Origin: Allolobophora icterica
Lineage: Eukaryota > Annelida > Clitellata > Crassiclitellata > Lumbricidae
Direction of reading: 5' to 3'
Assembly: GCA_963556255.1 (NCBI GenBank)
Contig: OY744606.1
Span: 4,297,692-4,361,691 of the forward strand
DNA: 64,000 nt
Positions 12,572-22,180 of the stretch are shown here, piece after piece. The position numbers were made by a program, and so were the translations under genes. Under the pieces are notes generated by a model. The model was not told where the DNA came from. It ran no database searches and saw only the letters and a program-made list of their open reading frames with translations. Each line of letters begins with the position of its first letter. Positions within the stretch are counted from its first letter, which is position 1.

Positions 12572-13115
12572 AGTCCACTCTTCCTGGGAGCGAGGAGGAG
12601 GAGGTGCGCAGCGGTGGCGAAGGTGGCCGGTCGAGAGCTGAGTGGTGGCAGGTGTAGCTTCAGTCCACTCTTCCTGGGAGCGAGGAGGAGGAGGAGGTGC
12701 GCAGCGGTGGAGAAGGTGGTGGCCGGTCGAGAGCTGAGTGGTGGCAGGTGTAACTTCAGTCCACTCTTCCTGGGAGCGAGGAGGAGGAGGAGGTGCGCAG
12801 CGGTGGCGAAGGTGGCCGGTCGAGAGCTGAGTGGTGGCAGGTGTAGCTTCAGTCCACTCTTCCTGGGAGCGAGGAGGAGGAGGAGGTGCGCAGCGGTGGC
12901 GAAGGTGGCCGGTCGAGAGCTGAGTGGTGGCAGGTGTAGCTTCAGTCCACTCTTCCGGGGAGCGAGGCGGAGGTGCGCAGCGGTGGCGAAGGTGGCCGGT
13001 CGAGAGCTGAGTGGTGGCAGGTGTAGCTTCAGTCCACTCTTCCGGGGAGCGAGGCGGAGGTGCGCAGCGGTGGCGAAGGTGGCCGGTCGAGAGCTGAGTG
13101 GTGGCAGGTGTAGAT
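12572..13115. repeat. GC-rich minisatellite, units of 87-96 bp
   Basis: Six units start with AGTCCACTCTTCC at about 12572, 12662, 12758, 12851, 12944 and 13031, giving lengths of 90, 96, 93, 93 and 87. Length varies by whole triplets, through a (GGA)n run and one extra GTG. The array therefore stays open on the plus strand, in frame with the R2 relic, and also on the minus strand. The product would be Arg-rich and repetitive. Slippage of GGA triplets explains it without any coding role. Confidence 0.85.
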
Positions 13116-13149
13116 TAAGTTCTGGATAGAACCACCCTAAACATTGAAC

Positions 13150-13300
13150 AAAAACACAGGATTTTAACTTCAAAGTGATAACAGAGTGAGCACTCATTGA
13201 CCCTGCAGCTACAGGCACCACTGTAAGAAGTTACCAATTCAGATTCAGTATTCAAAACGAGCAATGTTCAGCACCCTGTTTCATAACAAGATGTGAACTA
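13150..13300. repeat. Segment shared with 45195-45330
   Basis: Both stretches contain ACTCATTGACC, TTCAGTATC or TTCAGTATT and ACAAGATGTGAACT in the same order. They suggest that the A/B duplication once reached beyond the present end of similarity and that the R2 relic lies within the A side. Confidence 0.55.
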
Positions 13301-13308
13301 ATGATGGA

Positions 13309-13425
13309 TAAGGATGATGATGATGATGGTGAAGATGATGATGATGATGATGACAGTAACTATGGTGATGATGGTGGTGATGATGATGATGATGACGACG
13401 ACGATGATGATGATGACTTCGACAT
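13309..13425. repeat. (GAT)n microsatellite
   Basis: An imperfect run of GAT/GAC triplets. Open frames across it are not genes. Confidence 0.9.
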
Positions 13426-13924
13426 AGAGTGATTTCAGTGCTTTGAATCTTACAGGTTGGATCACGCCTGGACAGGCTGGACTGCTGGATGCATCACCAG
13501 TCGGAGATGTGTCACTGACACCAGGATCACCGCTGCTGTCTGGAACATTAAGGATGGACAGAGGGAATGTTGGGGTCTGTACAGCTGGACTTCCGGTAAG
13601 AAGCAAGTCGAGAACAGATGGTTCGAGAGTTGCTCAGCGGAGTTGTGGACGGCATCACCTGAAAAGACCAGCCGAAGCAACATAGATCTAAAATGACTTA
13701 ATGTAATGTATACATCACCAAAATTTCTGGGCGCCAAAACTGCATATAGATGACCAGCTTATACGCTGGCGCCATTTCATATCGGGTTCTCAGAGACCAG
13801 GATGTTAAATCATTCATTCAGAGAAGTGATTCATTCGTTCATTCATTCATCCGTTCGTTGATTAATTAATTAATTAATTAATTAATTAATTCAGAGCGCT
13901 AATACAGCCACTCTGATTGTGATT

Positions 13925-14285
13925 GTAATTGTAGTCTGACATTTATAAAGCGCTATTTCAAGATAAAACTCATCACAGCCGAATAATAGAATAATACAGA
14001 CTTCAGCCACTTGCCAACCTGTGGAAGGGATAAACTGAGCCGCAGCTCTCGAGAAAGGTGATTCCAGCTGGTGGGTCCAACATAGGCAAAGCCTCTGGAT
14101 GGACCTGTAGCAGTAAGCAGACGAGGGACAGTCAGGAGTCCACGGGCAGCTGACCGAAGGGTAGGAAGAGGGATTTTGTTACTGAATGCCAGTGAATATG
14201 CTGCTTCCCGCCATTTGGCTTTTTCAGGTGCTATAGAAATCTCGAGATTACGATTACGACTGGTACCTGCATGGACTTCCATCTT
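13925..14285 (-). mobile_element. 3' end of a CR1/L2-like LINE
   Basis: The minus-strand reading has SAARGLLTVPRL and FAYVGPTSWNHLSRELR, which match the conserved C-terminal end of CR1/L2/Rex-type ORF2 (R.LL.VPR...G.R.F...GP..WN.LP..LR). After the stop the element ends in GCGCTTTATAAATGT and repeats like ACAATTACAATCAC. This end resembles those of the SINEs in this window. On the plus strand a GATTACGATTACGAC tail lies at about 14240. Confidence 0.75.
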
Positions 14286-14564
14286 CGCCGTCTCGAATAG
14301 AGTAAATTCAGTGCATCAAATATGAATGGAGTGATTTCGTTGTAGTACCAGTTGAGGCTGTTCCCGATAGTCAGACGAACAGAGTCACTGGATGGCGTGC
14401 TACCGTTGAAGACGATCTGTCCCTTGACAGTTCCTTTGGTGTTCCTCGGCGTTAATCACGTGGCTATGCTTCATAGATCTGCCGTCAAACCGTTCGTGCA
14501 CCTCCAGGTAATGTTGAACACAATCTCTGCAGATGTGCCTGGGAGAAAAAGAGGCGAGCAGTCA

Positions 14565-15125
14565 ATTTCCCAACGATACCATACCATTTTCCTACCATTT
14601 CCATACCATTTCCCAATCCTACCATACCATTTCCCCACCATTTCCTAACCACATCATACAATTTTCCTATTATTTCCTAACCCTACTCTGCAATTGTCCT
14701 ACCACTTCCTAACCATACCCTACTATTTTCCTACCATTACCCTACGATGTTCCAAGCATTTCATTTTCTAACCATTCCCTACCATTTCCTTACCATACCC
14801 CACACGACCCAAACACTCCATACTCTGCCAAATCTTATTATAGGGTCTCCTGTTTTTACCCTAGACTACTACACGTATATGTTACCCTACACGTTTTGTA
14901 TCACACCCTGTCTTACCCTGCCGTAAGATATTTACCTCATTCTTTCTTATACTACACTACATTTCCTTACTCTACCTTTCCTTACCCACCTTATTGTACC
15001 TCATCATACCTTACTTTACCCTTCCTCTATCTTACCATTCCTTACGTTACCCCACCCGTCCTATATTGCCCGAACCCATTCTGACCCACTCTATCTCACC
15101 CTGTCCTGACATACCTTTTCCTTAT
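14565..15125. repeat. Low-complexity CCTACCATTTCC-type DNA
   Basis: Degenerate pyrimidine-rich repeats of TACCATTTCC, TACCCTAC and TTACC. No gene is seen. The short open frames are Tyr/Pro/Leu-rich readings of the repeat. Confidence 0.75.
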
Positions 15126-15282
15126 TTGGTTCGATCCGTTCTACGAATACTAAATCCATCCAGTTATGACCAACGTATGGTAACATCCTTGCTGGAAACT
15201 CCATGGCTTCACACAACAAGGAACTGTTGGTCAGCCCTGTAATGTAGCATAATAAAGCATTCCATCAAGCATGTCGTATTGT

Positions 15283-15440
15283 TATTACGCATTTATCAAG
15301 CGCCACTATCTAATAACAAAGCGCCAATCAATGGTGACCGAGCAGTTGTTTGCCTTGTAACGCGAAGAGTACGAGTTCGAACCTCCTCCTCCGAGACGGT
15401 TACTGTATTTATAAAGCGCATTTATATTTAAGAATGTCTG
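15283..15440 (+). mobile_element. SINE pieces with tRNA-like head
   Basis: The stretch TTTATCAAGCGCCACTAT matches the end of the SINE at 36545, 47425 and 60075. It is followed by a tRNA-like part with CCTTGTAACGCGAAGAG and the B-box-like GAGTTCGAACC (about 15374), then TATTTATAAAGCGCATTT. Two partial SINE copies may be nested. Confidence 0.55.
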
Positions 15441-15459
15441 AAAACACTGAATAATATTA

Positions 15460-15895
15460 TAGTGTGGTGTATGGTAGTATAGTGTATGGTAGTGTAGTGT
15501 ATTGTAATGTAGTGAATTGTAATGTAGTAGTTTATTGTATTGAAGTGTATCATAGTTTAATGTATTTTAGTGTAGTGTATTTTAGTGGTGTATTTTAGTG
15601 TAGTGTAGTGTATGGTAGTATACTGTATGGTAGTGTAGTGTACTGTAGTGTAGTGAATTGTAATGTAGTAGTTTACTGTATTGTAGTGTTGTGTATTATA
15701 GTTTGTATTATAGCTTAGTGCATTGTGTAACATATTGTAGTTTAGTTTAATGTATTGTACTGCAGTGTATTTAGTGTAGTGTATTGTTGTGTAATGTGTA
15801 GTTTATAGCATCATAGTGCAGTGTAGTGTAGTGGGTGTGTCATAGTTTGAATTGTATTGTAGTGTAGTGGTTTGTAATGTAGTATAATGTTTCTT
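15460..15895. repeat. GTAGTGTATT-type low-complexity DNA
   Basis: About 430 bp of degenerate GTAGTGTA/GTATTGTA repeats. No gene is seen. Confidence 0.8.
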
Positions 15896-16560
15896 TCCAA
15901 AGAATCATAATTTTAGAATGCGGTTCTGCTTATTAACTGCCATCGATTATATTATACCTTGTTCGTTGCGAGCTATACAAGCAGTAACAAGCTTGCTTCT
16001 CGATTAGATTAATAAGATTATGCAATGCAATGTTAAAACAATTGAATATTATTTGTTTACTGTTCATTTGTCGTTTATTTACTTATGATCTGTTGAGCTA
16101 AGTGGAGATTTTTATTCCAGGAGAAAGAGATAAATTAATTAATGTCTTCGGCTCAATGTCCCTGTATGTCTCAGAGGATGTTTAGGTGTCTGTCTGTCTG
16201 TGCTCCAGTGCATATTTTAAGAGATTTGGACAAAGTCGGCCATTGGTAACCTCTTTTGGGAATGCATCTCTGACAACTTTCACGACCTGGGAATTCTCTC
16301 AGAAATTTTGACGACCTTTTTTTAGGAATTCCTCCCTGAAAAACTTGACAACATTTTTTAGGAATTCCTCTCTCAATTTCTGCAGGATTTTGCCTTTACT
16401 GCTGAGACAAGTCTTAAAACTCCAGCAACAAAACTCCAGCACTAGTAACAGTTTCACTATACATTGCCTGGGACAAATCACCCTACCTACTGGGACAAAT
16501 CCTAAGACTACTGGGACATTTGTCCCACTAGTTATACAGTTAAAATATGCCCTGCTGTGC
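15896..16560. other. Intergenic stretch with a short repeat
   Basis: I see no gene. At about 16480-16530 the phrase TACTGGGACAAATCC recurs; a similar GGGACAAGTCCTGCT is at 18505, so it may be part of a dispersed element. Confidence 0.4.
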
Positions 16561-17249
16561 CCCGTGGTCCTGTCTGTGTCTGTGCTTCTGTCTCTGTCTG
16601 TGTCTATCTCTGTTTCTGTGTCTGATTCTGTAGCTAGATCTGCCTTTGTCTCTGCCTTTGTGTCTGTAACTCTGTATCTGTTTATCTCCATTACTGTCTC
16701 TGACTCTGTAGCTAACTCTGCCCCCTCTCTCTCTGTCTCTGTCTGTCTGTCTATCTGTCTGTCTGTCTCTCTCTGTGCCTGTGTCTCTGTAACTCTGTCG
16801 CTGTCTATCTCCATTACTGTCTCTGACTCTGTAGCTAACTCTGCCCCCTCTCTCTCTGTCTCTGTCTGTCTGTCTATCTGTCTGTCTGTCTCTCTCTGTG
16901 CCTGTGTCTCTGTAACTCTGTATCTGTTTATCTCCAATACTGTCTCTGACTCTGTAGCTAACTCTGCCCCCCCCTCTCTCTCTGTCTCTGTCTGTCTGTC
17001 TATCTGTCTGTCTGTCTCTCTCTGTGCCTGTGTCTCTGTAACTCTGTCGCTGTCTATCTCCATTACTGTCTCTGACTCTGTAGCTAGCTCTGCCCCCTCT
17101 CTCTGTCTCTGTCTATCTCTGTGCCTGTGTCTCTGTAACTCTGTCGCTGTCTATCTCCATTACCCTCTCTGACCCTGTAGCTAACTCTGCCTCTCTGTCT
17201 CTGTCCCTGCCTCTCTGTCTCTGTCTCTGTCTCTGTCTGTCTCTCTCTG

Positions 17250-17285
<36 letters not shown>

Positions 17286-17400
17286 TCTCTGCGCCTGTGT
17301 CTCTGTAACTCTGTCTCTGTCTATCTCCATTACTATCTCTGACTCTGTAGCCAGCTCTGCCTCTGTCTCTGTCTATATCTCTGTGTCCCTGTCTCTGTTT
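16560..17400. repeat. TCTG/TCTC compound repeat with a unit of about 117 bp
   Basis: A unit with CTCCATTACTGTCTCTGACT, GTAGCTAACTCTGCC and runs of TCTG recurs about five times. Both strands stay open (a Ser/Val/Cys-rich reading on plus, Thr/Glu/Arg/Gln on minus), which is a property of the repeat and not evidence of a gene. Confidence 0.85.
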
Positions 17401-17418
17401 CTTTCTGAATACGCTTAC

Positions 17419-17575
17419 CTGATCTCGATGACTGGCGGCGCTGTGTCATTGCGGTCACGTTGGTGACGTTGACAGACGTCACGACTTTCACTAGATTCAT
17501 GACGTAGACGTTGATCACGCACTGGCCGTCGGTTTTATTCGTGTGTCCCCGGTCGAGAACGGTCGCAGGGTCGAG
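17419..17575 (-). other. Candidate exon, possibly of a Cys-loop receptor type protein
   Basis: On the minus strand the reading CVINVYVMNLVKVVTSVNVT followed by RRQ runs into AGATCAG and the strong donor GTAAGC at 17413-17418. The pattern of alternating hydrophobics, then RQ, is loosely like the first beta strands of a Cys-loop ligand-gated channel (xVxVxVYVxxL...RQ). No second exon is found and the acceptor side is uncertain, so this is a weak call. Confidence 0.22.
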
Positions 17576-17769
17576 TACTTCTGGGCTCTACCAAGGTATC
17601 GTTGATATACCGTCGCCCCAGACGATACAGCAATAACTCGTGGCTCTCCAAGTGGTCAGTCGTATGGTGAGGTTGAACACCAGCGCAGCGCAGAAGAAAC
17701 GATTTGATACACTGAGTCCGGTGATTCGTTCCTGATGTCTACTGTAGCATAAAATAGAGTTAAATACTT

Positions 17770-18620
17770 TGAGCTGGTCGAAGGTAAAGTTAGGAGAGGT
17801 AAGATAAGCACAGTTTAAGTAAGGTACGACCAGGTGAGGTACATGTGGTAACATAGGACAGGTTAAGACAAAATGAGGCGAGATGAGATAGCACATGGTA
17901 AGGTATGATAGGGCAGGGTATGTATGCTAAGGTGAGTAAAACTGAAGCAAGGCAAAGTAACTTAAGTTCAGGGAAGGTAAAGCAAGGTAAGTCAAGATAA
18001 AGTGAATTACGGTAATGACTAGATGTCTGTCTCACCTTTCCTCGTTTGCTCCATGATGACATTTCTTTTGAGAAGATGACAGTATTTGCAGAAGATGGAA
18101 GTTGATTTCACATGATGACTCCTCTCTTCACAAGAGTATTCCCTGGATCTGGAGGCATGGTATGAATAGCTGATTCCTCTCTTCAGAGGTATGGTAATGA
18201 CTAGATGACTCATCTCTTCAGAGGATCATTCTTCGATTACCTTTGCAAAATAGAGTAACACATGATAAATTAAGGTACAGCATTACCTTACCATAGATGA
18301 TATCGCATAAGGTATGGTAAATAAGGCAAGGTAAATGCATGGTAAACTAAAGCAAGGCAATTTAATGTGTGATAAAGTAAGCCAAGGCTAGGTAAAATCA
18401 AATCAAATCCGTTTTTATTAGAACACACAAACTGCAGACTAAAAGTAACAGAAAACAAACAGTTTACCAGTTGAGTGTTATAAAAGGATGTCCCTAAGGG
18501 ACAAGTCCTGCTAAAATGGGACACCCTGGTAATACATGGTATAGTAAGGGAAGGCAAGGTAATGCATGGGAAGGTAAGAAGGTAAAGTGATGCAAGGTAA
18601 GTCAAGGTAAAGTCAGGTAT
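17770..18620. repeat. AAGGTAAGGTAAG-type low-complexity DNA
   Basis: Degenerate AAGGTA/AGGTAAG repeats at 17770-18010 and 18240-18620, broken by DNA with CTCTCTTCA and GATGACT phrases at 18050-18230. The many GGTAAG strings resemble splice donors but come from the repeat. Confidence 0.65.
18385..18540 (-). mobile_element. LINE or SINE 3' tail
   Basis: On the minus strand TAATAAAAACGGATTTGATT leads into a short (TTTGA)n tail near 18395, a common form of LINE/SINE 3' end. The body holds GGGACAAGTCC and GGGACACCC. No RT motif is seen. Confidence 0.35.
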
Positions 18621-18879
18621 GGTAATTACAATATGTAATTCTCACCTGACGGCTCATTTGCAGCAGATGACACGTGGTTTCAGCAGACAAAGTATCGGTT
18701 AAGACGAGGAGGAGGAGGATTCCTCTTTCATGCTTTAGTGGATGACTATCCGTTTCAGTTATGGATATTCAAATTCATCTGGAAACAAATTTGGAGCAGA
18801 CGACTGAGTTCTTTTCTGAGCGGTTGACTGAATTCATTGAGTGCGTACTCAGCAGTTGACGGCAGCAGGTGACTGAGTT

Positions 18880-19620
18880 TCCCCTGAGCAGTTGATTGAA
18901 CTTATTTGAAACAAACGATTGAGTTTGTTCTGAGCGGTTGATTGGGTCCATTTGCAGCAGATGATTGAGTTCCCCTTGAGCAGTTGACTGAGTTCACTCT
19001 GAGCGGTTGACTGAGTTCATTGTGAGCATTTAACAGAGCTCACTCTGAGCGGTTGACTGAGTTCACTGTGAGCATTTGATTGCGTTAACTGTGAGCATTT
19101 AACAGAGCTGACTCTGAGCGGTTGACTGAGTTCACTGTGAGCATTTGATTGCGTTAACTGTGAGCATTTAACAGAGCTCACTGTGAGCGGTTGACTGAGT
19201 TCACTGTGAGCCTTTGACTGCGTTCATTGTGAGCATTTAACAGAGCTCACTCTGAGTGGTTGACTGAGTTCACTCTGAGCATTTGACTGCGTTAACTGTG
19301 AGCATTTAACATAGTCACTCTGAGCATTCGATTGAGTTTATTCTTGGTAGTTGCCTGAGTTAACCTTTTGACCTGAGTTGCCTTTTTAGCAGTTTGATGA
19401 GTTCACCCACCATCAAGCAATTCATGACTGAGTCCAATTACACCAAATGACTAAGTTCATGTTCATGACACGTGTTTGCCTTAATTAAGTCATTGTGAGC
19501 ATTTGACTGCGTTCATTGTGAGCATTTAACAGAGCTCACTCTGAGCGGTTGACTGAGTTCACTCTGAGCATTTGACTGAGTTCACTGTGAGCATTTAACA
19601 TAGTCACTCTGAGCATTCGA
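18880..19620. repeat. 23-bp minisatellite with trimeric higher-order units
   Basis: Monomers of 23 bp begin TGAGC and fall into three types: TGAGCGGTTGACTGAGTTCA, TGAGCATTTGATTGCGTTAA and TGAGCATTTAACAGAGCTCA. They often run in that order, giving 69-bp units. A block of about 165 bp next to the array (19326-19494, with CATGACTGAGTCCAATTACA) is repeated at 19614-19785, so the array end has been duplicated. Confidence 0.75.
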
Positions 19621-20164
19621 TTGAGTTTATTCTTAGCAGTTGCCTGAGTTAACCTTTTGACCTGAGTTGCCTGTTTAGCAGTTTGATGAGTTCACCCACC
19701 ATCAAGCAAATCATGACTGAGTCCAATTACACCAAATGACTAAGTTCATGTTCATGACACGTGTTTGCCTTAATTAAGTCATTCGTCAGAGGGCGCTTTT
19801 ACAATTGCCACAGTGACTACTACATCATCAAAACCGAATTACCCAACATTAAAAGCATACTACAAAAATATAAGCTTCTTTCGTTTGGCCATTGTACATG
19901 AATAGTCCATGTAAGAGATGGTCGATCATGTAAGCTCTCAGTTATCATACGTCCAACTAGAAAAATGAAAGTTACTATCGCTTGTTAGAACACTCGTTCA
20001 TTACAAAAAGACAATAGGCCTAAGCTAAAACACAATACGAAAAAATATAAGCTTGTATCGTTGTGCCAATGTAACTCTTAGATACAATTCTCCAGAACAC
20101 TCATTCCCTTTAAAACGGCCATAGATGAAACCTATATGAAAATACTAATTCGATTGCTAATTCG

Positions 20165-21560
20165 CTGATTCACATGACAAAATGACATAAAACACTCAGG
20201 CCTAATAAGGCCACCGTCCTGCTAACACTCGGATCTAGCGGAACCAAGATGAAAATACTAACACGACACCTAGTTCAGTGGTTCAAATGACAATATTACC
20301 TAAAACACTAGGGCCTAATAAGGTCACTTTCCTGCTAACACAGATCTAGCAGAATATAGATGAAAATACTAATTCTATACATAGTTCACTGGTTCCAATG
20401 ACAATATTACCTAAAACACTAGGGCCTAATAAGGTCACTTGCCTGCTAACACAGATCTAGCAGAATATAGATGAAAATACTAATTCTATACTCAGTTCAC
20501 TGGTTCCAATGACAATATTACCTAAAACACTAGGGCCTAATAAGGTCACTTGCCTGCTAACACAGATCTAGCAGAATATAGATGAAAATACTAATTCTAT
20601 ACATAGTTCACTGGTTCCAATGACAATATTACCTAAAACACTAGGGCCTAATAAGGTCACTTGCCTGCTAACACAGATCTAGCAGAATATAGATGAAAAT
20701 ACTAATTCTATACTCAGTTCACTGGTTCCAATGACAATATTACCTAAAACACTAGGGCCTAATAAGGTCACTTGCCTGCTAACACAGATCTAGCAGAATA
20801 TAGATGAAAATACTAATTCTATACTTAGTTCACTGGTTCCAATGACAATATTACCTAAAACACTAGGGCCTAATAAGGTCACTTTCCTGCCAACACAGAT
20901 CTAGCAGAATCTACTTGAAATACTCGATACCTATAGTTGAGTGGTTCAAATGACAATATTACTAAAAAATACTAGGGCCTAGAAAGGCCACTGTTCTGTT
21001 AACACAGATCAAGCAGAACCTACTTGAAATACTAGATACCTATAGTTGAGTGGTTCAAATGACAATATTACCTAAAAAATACTAGTGCCTAGAAAGGCCA
21101 CTGTCCTGTTAACACAGATCAAGCAGAACCTACTTGAAATACTAGATACCTATAGTTGAGTGGTTCAAATGACAATATTACTAAAAAATACTAGGGCCTA
21201 GAAAGGCCACTGTTCTGTTAACACAGATCAAGCAGAACCTACTTGAAATACTAGATACCTATAGTTGAGTATTTCAAATGACAATATTACTAAAAAATAC
21301 TAGTGCCTAGAAAGGCCACTGTCCTGCAAACACAGATCTAGCAGAACCTACTTGAAATACTCGATACCTATAGTTGAGTAGTTCAAATGACAATATTACT
21401 AAAAAATACTAGTGCCTAGAAAGGCCACTGTCCTGCAAACACAGATCTAGCAGAACCTACTTGAAATACTCGATACCTATAGTTGAGTGGTTCAAATGAC
21501 AATATTACTAAAAAATACTAGTGCCTAGAAAGGCCACTGTCCTGTTAACACAGATCTAGC
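20165..21560. repeat. Satellite of 109-111 bp units, two subfamilies
   Basis: The first part (20200-20900) has units of 111 bp with GGGCCTAATAAGGTCAC at 20311, 20422, 20533, 20644, 20755 and 20866. The second part (20930-21560) has units of 109-110 bp with the variant TGCCTAGAAAGGCCACTG at about 20975, 21085, 21194, 21303, 21412 and 21521. Both share CAGATCTAGCAGAA and CAAATGACAATATTAC. There are about 13 units in all. It lies directly downstream of the gene at 22181-24121. Confidence 0.85.
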
Positions 21561-21689
21561 AGAAACCAGATGAAAAACTATCCTAACTTAAAAAAATTAC
21601 ATTCATATCACACAATGATTCCTAAATTACAATAATTTATACCTTTAGAATATGAATCATAGCAGCTGCTGTGTTTTAAAGATGGACCC

Positions 21690-21850
21690 TGAGATAATAA
21701 TAATTAGTATGCAATAATAAAATAATAATAATTGATGCTGAAGAATAAGATAACAATAATAATAATTGACAATCAATAGCAAATAATAATAGTCTGTAAT
21801 ACAATAATAAAATAATAAATTTGAAATACAATAATAAAATAATAATAACT
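21690..21850. repeat. (ATA)n-rich microsatellite
   Basis: Imperfect AATAATA runs. Tyr/Leu/Ile-rich open frames on the minus strand are readings of it. Confidence 0.75.
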
Positions 21851-22180
21851 GACACAGCAACAAACTCTGCGTAAACCAAGTGCGAAGGTTTACAACAAAC
21901 CTTAACCTAAGCTATTATAAAAACGTTGAACGATAACGTTTTATAACAAGAAAAGGAGCCACATAAAAATCTAAACTCTAACAATGCTCAAACGTGGAAC
22001 AATTAATACTACAAAAATGTTAAAAAGATGTTATCCTTAGTCTGCTTGCTTTGATTTCGTTTCTGTTTCAACAACTAACTATAAAAGTATAAAAGGCACT
22101 AAACAAATAACATAATCTATAACTCCAGAACAATACAAATAGAAAATTACAAAACAGGCCAATCACCCGGCCTCCTCCAC

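Noticed and set aside
11000..13115. Active R2 element
   Set aside because: Frameshifts, stops, changed catalytic residues and a missing endonuclease end.
12490..13221. 243-aa minus-strand frame with repeats of about 30 aa
   Set aside because: It is the reverse reading of the triplet-phased minisatellite; no start context, domain or paralogue.
16299..17172. Open frames of 254 and 275 aa on opposite strands
   Set aside because: Both come from TCTG/TCTC repeats, which lack stop codons on both strands.
17770..18620. Dense GGTAAG strings as splice donors
   Set aside because: They follow from AAGGTAAGG low-complexity DNA, without matching acceptors or coding sequence.
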